Of a stretch of DNA of 64,000 nt, positions 13,046 to 29,024 are shown one piece after another. The translations under genes and the position numbers were made by a program. Under the pieces are notes generated by a model. That model was given only the letters and a program-made list of their open reading frames with translations, ran no database searches and had not been told where the DNA came from. Origin of the DNA: Kribbella monticola (GTDB lineage Bacteria; Actinomycetota; Actinomycetes; Propionibacteriales; Kribbellaceae); the NCBI RefSeq assembly GCF_003261635.1, contig NZ_QFXK01000030.1, positions 558,001-622,000 of the forward strand. Direction: 5' to 3'. Each line of letters opens with the position of its first letter. Position 1 is the stretch's first letter.

Positions 13046-13419
13046 TAGCTCTTCTCCTTCTTCGCGCCGTACCGGCTGCGAGCCTGCTTCCGGTTCTTCA
13101 CACCCTGGGTGTCGAGCGAACCGCGGATGATCTTGTACCGGACACCCGGAAGGTCCTTCACCCGGCCGCCACGCACGAGCACGATCGAGTGCTCCTGCAG
13201 GTTGTGGCCGACGCCCGGGATGTAGGCGGTGACCTCGATGCCGCTGGTGAGGCGGACGCGAGCGACCTTCCGAAGGGCCGAGTTCGGCTTCTTCGGGGTG
13301 GTCGTGTAGACGCGCGTGCACACACCACGACGCTGAGGGGAACCCTTCAGGGCCGGCGTCTTGTTCTTGGACACCTTGTCCTGGCGGCCCTTGCGGACCA
13401 ACTGCTGGATGGTGGGCAC
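13045..13419 (-). CDS. rpsL: 30S ribosomal protein S12
   Basis: S12 controls decoding accuracy and is the streptomycin target protein. I choose GTG 13419 ([15 protein letters not shown]) because it gives the standard 124 residues and family N-terminus; longer frames run into the leader. The decoding loop [17 protein letters not shown] has Lys at 43 and 44, and [15 protein letters not shown] is intact, so the residues commonly changed in streptomycin resistance look wild type. Confidence 0.96.
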   Translation of the reverse strand: MPTIQQLVRKGRQDKVSKNKTPALKGSPQRRGVCTRVYTTTPKKPNSALRKVARVRLTSGIEVTAYIPGVGHNLQEHSIVLVRGGRVKDLPGVRYKIIRGSLDTQGVKNRKQARSRYGAKKEKS

Positions 13420-13462
13420 CGCGTAGGTCTCTTTCTGTCGTCCGGTCGGTTGCTGCGCACCT

Positions 13463-13485
13463 GACCCCCGCGGTCGGGTGTGTCG
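13463..13485 (-). promoter_or_regulatory. Leader element shared with the rpsJ leader
   Basis: This 23-nt stretch is identical to 8788-8810 upstream of rpsJ. It lies 44 bp upstream of the rpsL GTG, the same distance as in rpsJ, and about 125 bp downstream of the promoter at 13611-13639, so it would be in the 5' untranslated RNA. It can form a short CCCG/CGGG hairpin. The equal spacing to both start codons argues for a role in translation or leader RNA control. Confidence 0.6.
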
Positions 13486-13610
13486 CGAGGGCACGGACAC
13501 GCCGGAGTCATAAACTTTCTGACTGTCGGCAGAAGTCCCGTGCCACGCGCTGACCCGAAAAGTACGAGGGGCACGCATGACGGCCCAGGATGACCCGGGC
13601 ACGATCGTTA

Positions 13611-13639
13611 AGACTAGCGGCTGCCTCATGCACGGTCAA
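13611..13639 (-). promoter_or_regulatory. Promoter of the str operon (rpsL)
   Basis: On the minus strand TTGACC and TAGTCT are separated by exactly 17 bp, an excellent housekeeping-sigma promoter. It would start transcription near 13605, giving a leader of about 185 nt before rpsL. This is the best-looking promoter of the ribosomal block. The rest of 13420-13795 contains no gene: only the leader, this promoter and the hydrolase terminator. Confidence 0.8.
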
Positions 13640-13750
13640 AACAGAAGGCCGTACGGCGTTGAGGCGCAGCCGCTAGACCAGTTTACAGGGTGTTCGCCGT
13701 AACCCTGGCATCGGCGGCTCGCGCGGCGCATTTCCCGCCTGAACACGACT

Positions 13751-13782
13751 GTTGCCCCGGCCGATCTGCGCGCCGGGGCAAC
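13751..13782 (-). terminator. Terminator after the hydrolase gene
   Basis: An 11-bp inverted repeat, GTTGCCCCGGC (13751-13761) with its complement (13772-13782), lies 14 bp past the stop of the upstream hydrolase gene (minus strand). It isolates that gene from the rpsL promoter immediately downstream. No strong U-tract. Confidence 0.7.
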
Positions 13783-13795
13783 AATCCGCGACGTG

Positions 13796-15064
13796 TCAGC
13801 CGAGGATGCGGACCTCGGTGATGAGCCCTTCCTGGACACGGTAGAAGCTGATCGTCGGCACCGGGCCCTGGTCGGGGTCGTGGACGATCGCCTGGTCGAC
13901 GACCCACTCCCCCTGGGTCATCCGGTGGACCAGCTCGGTCTTGCACTGGCCGGCCTCGAACCGGGGCCGGTAGTACTCCCGCAGCGACCGGCGACCACGG
14001 AGTACGGAACCGTCGGCCGTCTGGAGCTGCGCGGTGGGTGAGTACATCGCCAGAAACGCTTCCAGATCATGCGCTTCGTACGCCGAGTGCTCGCGCCCGA
14101 CAACACGGGCTGCCGGAGTATCCGCCTGCGGCGGGCTCACTTTCAGCTCCTCCGTCGCCGACGACTTGGGCTCCTTCGTCGCCCGAACGGCGGAAGATCC
14201 AGCCGCCGGCTCCGCGGAGTCGGTGGAGGCAACCGTTCGTCCGGTGCGTGGAGTTGTCGCGGCGACGGCGGTCCGCGCAGGTGTGGCAGCGGGGATGGTG
14301 ACGGCTGGGGTGGGGGTCGGGATGGGGAGTTGGCCGGTGGGGTCTTCGCCCAGGTGGGCGATGGCCCAGTCGAGGGCCTTGGTCACCGCGGCGCGGGATT
14401 CGTCGGTGTGGTCGAGCATGTCGAAGCCGTGTTGCCCTTTCGGTACGTCGATGATGTCCAGCGCGGCGCCACCGGCGGAGACGAACTCCGCCACCGGACC
14501 AGCGAGCTCGTCGCGCTCGCGGCCGACCCTCGTCAGCAGCACCGGCACATTCTTGTCTTTGCCGATGACCTCGGCGGCGGAGACCAGTTCGTCGACACCG
14601 GGCGGGGTGGCGAGGCGGGGATAGCTCAAAGCGATGCCACGCAGCCAGTCGGGGCGGCTGTCCAGCCACTCCCCTGCCAGCAGGCCGGCACCGGAGAAGA
14701 ACCAGAGCAGCACGCGCTCCGGGTCCACCTGGGGATCGGCCCGCAGCAGGCCGACAGCGGCCTCCACGTCGTCGGCAGCGGCGCTCAGCTGGTCGAGTCC
14801 ACGAATGAGGCTGTGGTCGACCACGACGGCCACCAGGCCGCGCTGAGCGATCGCCGTCGCATAGCCCTGGTACACCGGCCAGTCGCGCGGCGAGGCGGTC
14901 AGGTCGGTGGGCCCTGGACCCCCGTGGATCAACAGGATCGCGCCCGTCCGCGCCGTACTCGCGGGACGGTAGAAGTCCAGCTCGCCGACGCGGTCGACGC
15001 GCTGTCCCGCCACCTCCTCGACGTCCAGTACGAACGGTCGCAGGTAGGGCGCGAGATCCGGCAT
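13796..15064 (-). CDS. Alpha/beta hydrolase (dienelactone-hydrolase-like) fused to an NTF2/SnoaL-like domain
   Basis: Residues about 1-240 form a DLH-type alpha/beta hydrolase: oxyanion-hole segment LLIHGGPGP, nucleophile elbow WFFSGAG with the putative catalytic Ser, and a late His in PKGQHGFDMLDH. The elbow has Phe where GxSxG enzymes have the first Gly. A Pro/Thr/Ala-rich linker (about 245-325) leads to a C-terminal NTF2/SnoaL-like domain (about 330-422: EHSAYEAHDLEAFLAMYSPT ... DGSVLRGRRSLREYY). No signal peptide, so probably cytoplasmic. It stands alone between rpsL and rpoC. Substrate unknown. Confidence 0.75.
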   Translation of the reverse strand: MPDLAPYLRPFVLDVEEVAGQRVDRVGELDFYRPASTARTGAILLIHGGPGPTDLTASPRDWPVYQGYATAIAQRGLVAVVVDHSLIRGLDQLSAAADDVEAAVGLLRADPQVDPERVLLWFFSGAGLLAGEWLDSRPDWLRGIALSYPRLATPPGVDELVSAAEVIGKDKNVPVLLTRVGRERDELAGPVAEFVSAGGAALDIIDVPKGQHGFDMLDHTDESRAAVTKALDWAIAHLGEDPTGQLPIPTPTPAVTIPAATPARTAVAATTPRTGRTVASTDSAEPAAGSSAVRATKEPKSSATEELKVSPPQADTPAARVVGREHSAYEAHDLEAFLAMYSPTAQLQTADGSVLRGRRSLREYYRPRFEAGQCKTELVHRMTQGEWVVDQAIVHDPDQGPVPTISFYRVQEGLITEVRILG

Positions 15065-15331
15065 GTGCGGCCTACTTTCTCAGTATTTCAAGCCATTCTC
15101 GCGCATCCCGCCGACACTTCCACGCCGACCCCTCGCGACACTCTGCAGCCACCCGACCACCCTCGGCGTGTCACACCTGCCCCGTGCGTCACAACCCCAG
15201 CAGGGCAGGCGATCCGGGCCCACCCGCCGAATTTGCCCTAGGCAACAACCATTCCGATCGCCGGCGACACGCGTCCGCGCCGGCTGGTTACCGGAGTGGG
15301 CAGGCGAGGCCTGCCGGGGTGGGAAAAGCCG
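15065..15331. other. Intergenic region upstream of the hydrolase gene
   Basis: Between the hydrolase start and the rpoC terminator there is no credible coding region. It must hold the hydrolase promoter, but I could not pick a clear -35/-10 pair. Confidence 0.4.
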
Positions 15332-15363
15332 CGAGGGCGGCACCCTGCCGGGTGCCGCCCTCG
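15332..15363 (-). terminator. Terminator after rpoBC
   Basis: A 14-bp perfect inverted repeat, CGAGGGCGGCACCC (15332-15345) and its complement (15350-15363), with a TGCC/GGCA tetraloop, lies 19 bp downstream of the rpoC stop. It is the obvious end of the rpoBC transcript. Confidence 0.85.
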
Positions 15364-15382
15364 GGCGTAGTACGGACCGCGC

Positions 15383-19243
<3,861 letters not shown>

Positions 19244-19311
19244 GATGTGTTATCTCCCGATTGTAAAGATGGTCTGAGTGAGTTGGCTGTTGATCTCAAG
19301 CGGCAACCCGC

Positions 19312-22794
<3,483 letters not shown>

Positions 22795-22909
22795 GGGGCG
22801 TCCTTCCACGGGCTCGCAGAAATCACTTCGGTGCTGGGAGCGCACGCCGAACCGCCCTAGTCAAGTTTTGGCCCGAGCCAGGGTGGGGTTAAAGGCAGCG
22901 CAAAGCAAT

Positions 22910-22939
22910 AGGCTACCCGATCAGGGCAAGCCTGTCCAA
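22910..22939 (-). promoter_or_regulatory. Likely rpoBC promoter
   Basis: On the minus strand TTGGAC and TAGCCT are spaced 18 bp apart, 116 bp before the rpoB TTG. A second, weaker candidate lies further upstream: TTGACG (plus 22975-22980) with TAGTAT (22949-22954) at 20 bp. Either or both could serve rpoB after the MCE operon ends at 23057. Confidence 0.55.
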
Positions 22940-23056
22940 TGGGGTCCGATACTATGCCTTCGGACCACCCACTCCGTCAAGGATCGACCCGGGTTCTCCA
23001 GCGGGTAGATCCACCCGCGAGCCGCCCGGCACGACCTCTCCGGAGTCAGCAAGAGA

Positions 23057-23812
23057 CTACAGTCCGGCGATCTCCTGGACCAGCCATTGGTGCCCGTTTC
23101 GGACCATCGTGAATCGGGTCCGGTTCAGGTCCACCCGGGGCTTACCCTGCGTGATCGTGCTGGTGGTGGTCTGGTTCACGAAGATCACCAGCGTCACCCG
23201 GTCGGCGTCCCCGTCGCGTACGCCGACCTCGCGCACCTCGGCCCGCACGGTCGCCTTGGTCTTGGTCGCCAGCTCGCCGGCCACCTTCGCGGTGGCGTCG
23301 AACTTGGTCGCGAAATCCGGGGTCATCGTCGCCCGGGCCGCCGCGAAACTCTTGTCCAACGAGCGGTAGTCGTAGCTCAGGGCCACCTCGGCGGCCTTCC
23401 GGCCCGCCGCTGCCGCCTGGCCGCGCGCGTCCTCGGCCTGCTTGGCCTTGAGCGCCTTCACCCCGACGATCCCCGCCACGGCGAGCACCAGCACGATCAC
23501 GACGGCCAGCAGCGCGGACAGCACCGCACCGAGCGGCCGCTTCGCCGTACCGGTCTCTTCGGGGGCTTCGCTGTCACTGACAGTCACCGGCGGTTCGCTG
23601 TCGGAGTCGGCGACTACCCCGCTTTCAGGCGTTTCAATCGTGTCGCTTACCACGTCCGAAACGGCCCCTTCCGGAGCTTCCGGCGCGGCGACCTCCGGCG
23701 CTTCCGGCGCGAGGTCGTCGACCACGGGGAGCTGCGTGGCGCCCGCAGTACGGGGCTCGCCGGTACGGCGTTGGCCGGCGATGCGGGGGCGGTTCCTCGG
23801 ACGATCGGTCAT
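23057..23812 (-). CDS. MCE-associated (Mas-type) membrane protein
   Basis: Last gene of the MCE operon. The 251-residue protein has a disordered N-terminus rich in Pro, Ala and Glu (about residues 1-92), one membrane helix (GAVLSALLAVVIVLVLAVAG, about 95-115), and an extracytoplasmic domain of about 130 residues ending FTMVRNGHQWLVQEI. This architecture matches the Mas proteins that accompany MCE systems in mycobacteria and are thought to stabilise the complex. It overlaps the preceding Mas gene by one base. Confidence 0.75.
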   Translation of the reverse strand: MTDRPRNRPRIAGQRRTGEPRTAGATQLPVVDDLAPEAPEVAAPEAPEGAVSDVVSDTIETPESGVVADSDSEPPVTVSDSEAPEETGTAKRPLGAVLSALLAVVIVLVLAVAGIVGVKALKAKQAEDARGQAAAAGRKAAEVALSYDYRSLDKSFAAARATMTPDFATKFDATAKVAGELATKTKATVRAEVREVGVRDGDADRVTLVIFVNQTTTSTITQGKPRVDLNRTRFTMVRNGHQWLVQEIAGL

Positions 23813-24312
23813 CAGCCCACGACCTGGAAGTCGGCGGTCAGCCAGCGGTTCTTCTCCCGGACCATGTCGAGCTTGATCCGGTAGCGGCGCTGGACGCCGT
23901 CCTTGGCGGCCGTGTTGGTGACGACCGCGTTCGCGATCACCAGCACCTGGGCCGAGTCCTTGTCGTTCGACACCACCGCTGCCTCCACCACTTCGCCGGT
24001 CGAGGTCGCCTGGTTCGTCACCACCTCGGTCTTCACCTGGTTCGCACCGGCCGCGAACTCCTCCTTGAACTGCCCGGTCGAGCCGTCCAGCACGCGCTGC
24101 GCGTCCGCGTCCCAGGAGCTGTACTTGTACGTCGTGAAGTCGAGCGTCAACTGCCGCGCGGCCTGCATTGCACTGGTCCGCTCACTGTCGCGAGCGTGCT
24201 GACGGCTCAGCGCCACGCCGGACAGGACGGCCGCGCCGAGCGCGACCACCAGCAGGACGCTGAGCGCCCAGGCCAGCATCACCGGACCGCGCCGGGAGGT
24301 AGAAGAGATCAC
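23812..24312 (-). CDS. MCE-associated (Mas-type) membrane protein
   Basis: I start at GTG 24312 (VISSTSRRGPVMLAWALSVL), which gives a GTGA overlap with the stop of the upstream MCE gene and a 166-residue protein with one N-terminal membrane helix (about 12-33) and an exported domain (about 35-166). The C-terminal RRYRIKLDMVREKNRWLTAD segment resembles the end of the neighbouring Mas protein, so the pair are probably paralogous accessory subunits. Confidence 0.72.
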   Translation of the reverse strand: MISSTSRRGPVMLAWALSVLLVVALGAAVLSGVALSRQHARDSERTSAMQAARQLTLDFTTYKYSSWDADAQRVLDGSTGQFKEEFAAGANQVKTEVVTNQATSTGEVVEAAVVSNDKDSAQVLVIANAVVTNTAAKDGVQRRYRIKLDMVREKNRWLTADFQVVG

Positions 24313-25598
24313 TTTCCGCTCACCGGACCGAGGATAAGAGCCTTCCAGGAATCGGCACCCAGCAGGTCCGCCTGACCGCCGGTGGAGCCGAGGACCAGCT
24401 CCGGCATCCCGGCGGCGCCACCGGCATCCCCGGTCGCCGGGTCGTAGCCGATGCCGTACCCAGTGCGGTTGAGATTGCGCGACGACGGCGACGGCTTGTT
24501 CTGCGAGCCGCGGACGTTGATCCCCGAGCCCGGCGACGCAGTACAGCCGGCCTTGGTGTTCGCGGCCTTGCTGGTGGTGTCCTGCGGAACCCGCCAGTCG
24601 GTGCCGCCGTAACCGGCCCGGCAAGCGGGCGGACTGAACCCGAGCACCAGCCCGAAGTGGGCGTCGTAGTGCCCGGTCCCCTCGTCCTTGCCCGGTACGA
24701 CGTATCCGCCCATCGCCACGGCCGGGTAGACCACCATCAACTGCTCGACCGCGTCGAGCCGGACGGCCGTCATCTCGCTCGTGGTCAGCAGGTTCCCGAG
24801 CAGTACGGCGATGTCGCCGCGGTTCTCGGAGATGAGCGCTGTCAGCTGCTCGGAGGCACCCGAGCCCTGGTCGATCACCTTGCGCAGGTTGGCGTCGGAG
24901 CTGACCAGCGTGTCCGAGAGCAGCGCCAGGTTCTTCGCCCAGGTCTTGATCGCGTCACCGCTGGCCACCTGGGTCGCGAGCACGGTGTTGCCGTCGTTGA
25001 TCAGCTTGATCGTCTGCAGGATGTTCGCGTCGGCGTCGTTGATCAGCAGCCCGGAGCTGTCGATGATCTTCTGCAGGTCACTGCCCTTACCCCGCAGCGC
25101 GTCGCCGAGCTCCTTGATCGTCGTCTTCAGGCTGTTCTTGTCGACGGAGTTCACCAGCTGGTCGAGGTTGAGCAGCAGCTCGGTGGTGTCGATCGGCAGC
25201 GCCGTGTCGGCCCGGGCGATCTCGGAGTGGTCCTGCAGGTACGGCGAACCCTCGCGCCGCGGCTGCAGATCGACGTACTGCTCGCCGATCGCGGACCGGT
25301 TCGCCACCACGGCGAGCAGGTCGTTCGGGATCTTCGTCTTGTTGTTGATGTCGAGGTCGACCTCGACGCCGTCCGACAGCAGCTTCAGCTGACCGACCCG
25401 GCCGACCGGCTGGCCGCGGTACGTCACCTCGGCACCGGTGAAGATGCCACCGGACTCGGCGAAGCTGGCGCTGACCGTGTAGCTGTCGTCGAAGAACAGC
25501 CGGTCGACCTGCGCGTACTTGGCGCCGACGAAGGCGACACCGACGACGGTGATCAGCAGGAACACCATCAGCTGGATCCGGACGCCTCTGGTGATCAC
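24309..25598 (-). CDS. MCE family protein, MceF position
   Basis: Sixth MCE protein of the operon. The GTG start at 25598 (VITRGVRIQLMVFLLITVVG) overlaps the upstream stop by 4 bp and gives 429 residues: membrane helix (about 7-28), MCE/MlaD domain (about 38-115; SYTVSASFAESGGIFTGAEV, YRGQPVGRVGQLKL), a long helical region (about 130-300), and a low-complexity Ser/Gly/Asn-rich tail. In MCE systems six such subunits form a hexameric needle that carries lipid across the envelope. Confidence 0.88.
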   Translation of the reverse strand: MITRGVRIQLMVFLLITVVGVAFVGAKYAQVDRLFFDDSYTVSASFAESGGIFTGAEVTYRGQPVGRVGQLKLLSDGVEVDLDINNKTKIPNDLLAVVANRSAIGEQYVDLQPRREGSPYLQDHSEIARADTALPIDTTELLLNLDQLVNSVDKNSLKTTIKELGDALRGKGSDLQKIIDSSGLLINDADANILQTIKLINDGNTVLATQVASGDAIKTWAKNLALLSDTLVSSDANLRKVIDQGSGASEQLTALISENRGDIAVLLGNLLTTSEMTAVRLDAVEQLMVVYPAVAMGGYVVPGKDEGTGHYDAHFGLVLGFSPPACRAGYGGTDWRVPQDTTSKAANTKAGCTASPGSGINVRGSQNKPSPSSRNLNRTGYGIGYDPATGDAGGAAGMPELVLGSTGGQADLLGADSWKALILGPVSGK

Positions 25599-26830
25599 TT
25601 GGCCACCCCCGGCATCAGGACCTTGGCCAGCTCGGGATCGAAGGCCGGCCGGTTCAGCGTCGGCGTACAGACCGGCAGTCCGAGCAGCGTGATGCAACTG
25701 GTCGCCGTCCCGGTCGGCAGCGGCAGCGGGGGAAGTCCACCCGTGCCCTTACCCGTCGGGAACTGCGGCGAGTTGTGCACCGGCAGGCTGAGCCCCACTG
25801 TGGGCAGCGTGAGACCCGTGGTGGGCAGGTTGAGGCCGAGCAGGCCCTTGAGCGCCTTCTGGGTGTTCACGTCGAGGGTGATGTTCAGGTTGGTGAAGTC
25901 ACCCTTGACCGCCTTCGCGGCGCCGTCCGGGAACGGATAGGTGAGCAGCAGCTCGAGCGACTTCGGCAGGTTCTCCCCCGCCTCGGCCAGCTTGGTCAGC
26001 ACCGGGTAGAGCGACTGAAGGTTGGCGACCAGGTCCTTCTGCGAGGCCGTGATCACCCGGGTGGCCGTGCTGCCCAGTTTGCTCAGTGCCTGCAGCGTCT
26101 TGACCAAGGCGGCGCGCTGCTTGTCCAGCGTGGCGATCGACTTCGGCAGCGAGTCGATCGCGGTCGCCAGCGTCGTCTTCTGCGCGTTCAGCTTCTTGGC
26201 CAGCGCGTCGACCGCGGTGATCGCGGTGACGATCTTCTGCTTGTTCTGGTCGAGCGTGCCGACGAAGGTGTTCAGCTGGGTGAGCACGCTCTTGATGGCC
26301 GGCTCGTTGCCGGTCAGCGCCTTGTTCAGCTCCTGGGTGATGATCTGCAGTTGCGCGACGCCACCACCGTTCAGCAGCAGGGACAGCGCGGACAGCACTT
26401 CCTCGACCTCGACGTTGCTGGTGGTCCGCGACAGCGGGATCAGCTCGCCGTTGTCCAGCTTGCCGCGCGGCTTCTCGTCCCCGGTCGGCGGAGCCAGCGA
26501 GACGAATTTCTCGCCCAGCAGGCTGGTCTGGCGAATCGTCGCATGCGTGTTGTCCGGCAGGTCGAGGCTCTTCGGCAGCTTGATCTTGACCTTGGCCACA
26601 TAGCCGTCGAGCCAGACCTTCTGCACGGTGCCAACGGTGACGTCGTCGACCTTCACCGACGACTTGGGCACCAGGTCCAGGACATCGGCGAACTCGACCG
26701 TGACCGTGTACGACGGGCCCTTGATCTTGGCGCCACCCGGCAACGGCAGCGAGTAGACGCTGAAGTCGCAGCCGGTCAGCAGGGTCGCCATCGCGACCAC
26801 GCCCGCCACTACCGCAGTACGGCGCCTCAT
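25595..26830 (-). CDS. MCE family lipoprotein, MceE (LprK-like) position
   Basis: The ATG at 26830 begins MRRRTAVVAGVVAMATLLTG followed by Cys21, a clear lipobox (LTGC), so this subunit is probably a lipoprotein, as the fifth MCE protein is in mycobacteria. MCE domain about residues 40-118 (YTVTVEFADVLDLVPKSSVK), then a long helical domain with many polar heptads and a Pro/Gly/Leu-rich tail. 411 residues. Overlaps both neighbours by 4 bp. Confidence 0.9.
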   Translation of the reverse strand: MRRRTAVVAGVVAMATLLTGCDFSVYSLPLPGGAKIKGPSYTVTVEFADVLDLVPKSSVKVDDVTVGTVQKVWLDGYVAKVKIKLPKSLDLPDNTHATIRQTSLLGEKFVSLAPPTGDEKPRGKLDNGELIPLSRTTSNVEVEEVLSALSLLLNGGGVAQLQIITQELNKALTGNEPAIKSVLTQLNTFVGTLDQNKQKIVTAITAVDALAKKLNAQKTTLATAIDSLPKSIATLDKQRAALVKTLQALSKLGSTATRVITASQKDLVANLQSLYPVLTKLAEAGENLPKSLELLLTYPFPDGAAKAVKGDFTNLNITLDVNTQKALKGLLGLNLPTTGLTLPTVGLSLPVHNSPQFPTGKGTGGLPPLPLPTGTATSCITLLGLPVCTPTLNRPAFDPELAKVLMPGVAK

Positions 26831-28017
26831 CGCGAGCCTCCCGGGACCAGGCCGCCGAGGGTCTCGTCGACGTTGTCCGGGCTCGGCAGCTTCTTCGGTG
26901 GCGGTGGCGCCCACGGCGTACCGGCCGGGCCGCCGGAGCCGGTGATCGAGCCGAGCAGTGGCAGCTTCGGCAGCAGGTCGATGATCCCCTTCAAGGCCGA
27001 GCAGGTGGACAGCGGCTGGTTCGCCTGGAGCAGGATCGAGCAGATGAAGGAGGCCGGGTCGTCCAACTGGGCCAGATTGATCCGCTGGTCCAGGGTGCCG
27101 AACTGCGGGTTGTAGACGCGGGCCAGGTTGCCCAGGCCGAGCGGCGCGGTGTCGATGATCTCGGCCAGCGCCGCCTTCTCCTTGACCAGGATCTGGGAGA
27201 TGTCGGTGGCACCGGAGATCGTGGTCTTGAGCAACGCCCGGTTGTCCTTCACGAACGAAGCGACCTCGCCGAGCGCCGTCGCCAGGGTGGACAGCGCCGC
27301 GCCGAGGTCCTTGCGCTCACCGGCCAGCGTGGTCGAGGTGGCGGCGAAGTTGGTGTTGAACTGCTTCACCAGGGTGTCGTTCGCGGCCAGCGCGGAGACG
27401 AAGGTCTGCAACTGCCGGACCGTGCTGAACAGGCTCTTGGAGTTCCCGGCCAGCGTCTGGGTCAGCGTCGAGACGTCGGTGATGGTCTGGTTCAGCTTGG
27501 CGCCCTGGCCGTTCAGGTTCGCCGCGGAGACGTCGAGCAGGCGCGACAGCGCGCCCTGGTCGTTGGCGCCCTTCGGCCCGAGCGCGACGGACAGGTCGTT
27601 CAGGCTCTGGTAGATCTGGTCCAGTTCCAGCGGTACGGCGGTGCGCTCCAGCGGGATCTGCGCGCCGTCGGCCATCACCGCGCCTTTGGAGTACGCCGGA
27701 GTCAGCTGGATGTAGCGGTCGGCAACGATCGACGGTGACGCGATCACGGCCTTCGCGTCGGCCGGGACCTTGTGCTTGGCCTCCCACCAGAACTTCACCC
27801 GGACCGAACGGCCGGCCGGGGTGACGCTCTCGACCTCGCCGACCTTGATGCCGAGGATCCGGACGTCGGAGCCCGGGTAGACGCTGACCGCACGTGGGAA
27901 GTACGCCGTCGCGCTGACCCGCTTCGGGTGCGGCCAGAGCGCGATCGCGCTGACGGCGACCACCACCAGCACGACGCCCATCGCGACCAGCCGGGAGAAA
28001 CCGGCGACCTTCGTCAT
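26827..28017 (-). CDS. MCE family protein, MceD position
   Basis: Start at ATG 28017 (MTKVAGFSRLVAMGVVLVVV) with a 4-bp overlap to the upstream gene; 396 residues. Membrane helix at about 8-27, MCE domain about 35-112 (ATAYFPRAVSVYPGSDVRIL, GIKVGEVESV), helical domain to about 330, and a Pro-rich C-terminus (GTPWAPPPPKKLPSP). It is one of six different MCE subunits expected to assemble into one heteromeric ring. Confidence 0.88.
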   Translation of the reverse strand: MTKVAGFSRLVAMGVVLVVVAVSAIALWPHPKRVSATAYFPRAVSVYPGSDVRILGIKVGEVESVTPAGRSVRVKFWWEAKHKVPADAKAVIASPSIVADRYIQLTPAYSKGAVMADGAQIPLERTAVPLELDQIYQSLNDLSVALGPKGANDQGALSRLLDVSAANLNGQGAKLNQTITDVSTLTQTLAGNSKSLFSTVRQLQTFVSALAANDTLVKQFNTNFAATSTTLAGERKDLGAALSTLATALGEVASFVKDNRALLKTTISGATDISQILVKEKAALAEIIDTAPLGLGNLARVYNPQFGTLDQRINLAQLDDPASFICSILLQANQPLSTCSALKGIIDLLPKLPLLGSITGSGGPAGTPWAPPPPKKLPSPDNVDETLGGLVPGGSR

Positions 28018-29024
28018 CGGCCACCTCCCAGGATCGGCAGGCCGGGGATGGGCACCTTCGGCAGCGGGATCTCGGGCACGGGCACCAGGTTCTGCACATA
28101 CGTGTCGAACCACGGCCCGGTGCCGAGCGTGTTCGTGAACACCCGGGCGTACGGCGCGAGTCCTCTGATGCTGGCGTCCAGAGCGTTCTGGTTCTTCAGC
28201 AGGATCGCCAGCACGGCGTTGACCTTCTGCAGCGTCGGGGTCAGATCTTTGCGGTTCTCCCGGACCAGCGCGGTCACCTGGGCGGCAAGCTTCTGCGTCG
28301 AGACCAGCAACTCGTGGATCAGCGCCCGCCGGGCCTGGACCGCCTGGAACACCGTGTTGCCGTCCTTCAGCAACTTGATCAGCTGCTGGTTGCGGTCGGC
28401 AAGGATCTTCGTGACGACGTCGGAGTGCTGCAGCAGCTTCTTCAGGTCCTCATCGCGCTTGGCGACGTTGCGGGACAACCGGGACAGCCCGTCCAGCGAG
28501 GCACGGACCTCCTCAGGAGTGTTCTTGAAGGTCGCGGACAACGTGTCGAGCGCCTTGGCGAGCTGGGCGGTGTCGATCCGCTCGGTGGTGTTGGCGAGGT
28601 CGGTGAACGCGTCGACCACGTCGTACGCCGAGATGGTCCGGGCCAGCGGGATCTCGGTGCCCTCCTTGAGCTGGCCGTCGCCCGCGGGGTTGAGCTTGAG
28701 GTACTTCTGGCCGAGCAGGGTCTTGATCTTCATCTCGGCACCGGTCTGGTCGCCGAGCTTGACGCCCTTGTCCACCACGAAGTCGACCCGGACGTGGGTG
28801 CCTTCGAGTTCGACCTTGCGGACCTGCCCGACCCGGACGCCGGCGACCCGGATCTCGTCGTTCGGCTTCAGCCCGCCGGCCTCGGAGAACTGCGCGGAGT
28901 ACTTGGTCCCGCCACCGATCAGCGGCAGGTCCTGCGCCTTGAACGCGGCCAGCATGATCAGCCCGATGATCGTCAGCCCGACCACGCCGATCGTGACCTG
29001 GTTCTGTTCGCGGAAGGGCTTCAC
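28014..29024 (-). CDS. MCE family protein, MceC position
   Basis: I choose GTG 29024 (VKPFREQNQVTIGVVGLTII): it gives the same 4-bp GTGA overlap seen at the other junctions and has GAGG 8 bp upstream; a GTG three codons earlier (29033) has a GAG touching it and is less likely. 336 residues: membrane helix (about 10-30), MCE domain (about 38-115; GLKPNDEIRVAGVRVGQVRK), helical region and short Pro-rich end. Confidence 0.87.
   Translation of the reverse strand: MKPFREQNQVTIGVVGLTIIGLIMLAAFKAQDLPLIGGGTKYSAQFSEAGGLKPNDEIRVAGVRVGQVRKVELEGTHVRVDFVVDKGVKLGDQTGAEMKIKTLLGQKYLKLNPAGDGQLKEGTEIPLARTISAYDVVDAFTDLANTTERIDTAQLAKALDTLSATFKNTPEEVRASLDGLSRLSRNVAKRDEDLKKLLQHSDVVTKILADRNQQLIKLLKDGNTVFQAVQARRALIHELLVSTQKLAAQVTALVRENRKDLTPTLQKVNAVLAILLKNQNALDASIRGLAPYARVFTNTLGTGPWFDTYVQNLVPVPEIPLPKVPIPGLPILGGGR

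Noticed and set aside
22949-22980. Second rpoB promoter (TTGACG with TAGTAT)
   Set aside because: Spacing of 20 bp is too long for confidence; mentioned only as an alternative to the 18-bp-spaced promoter.
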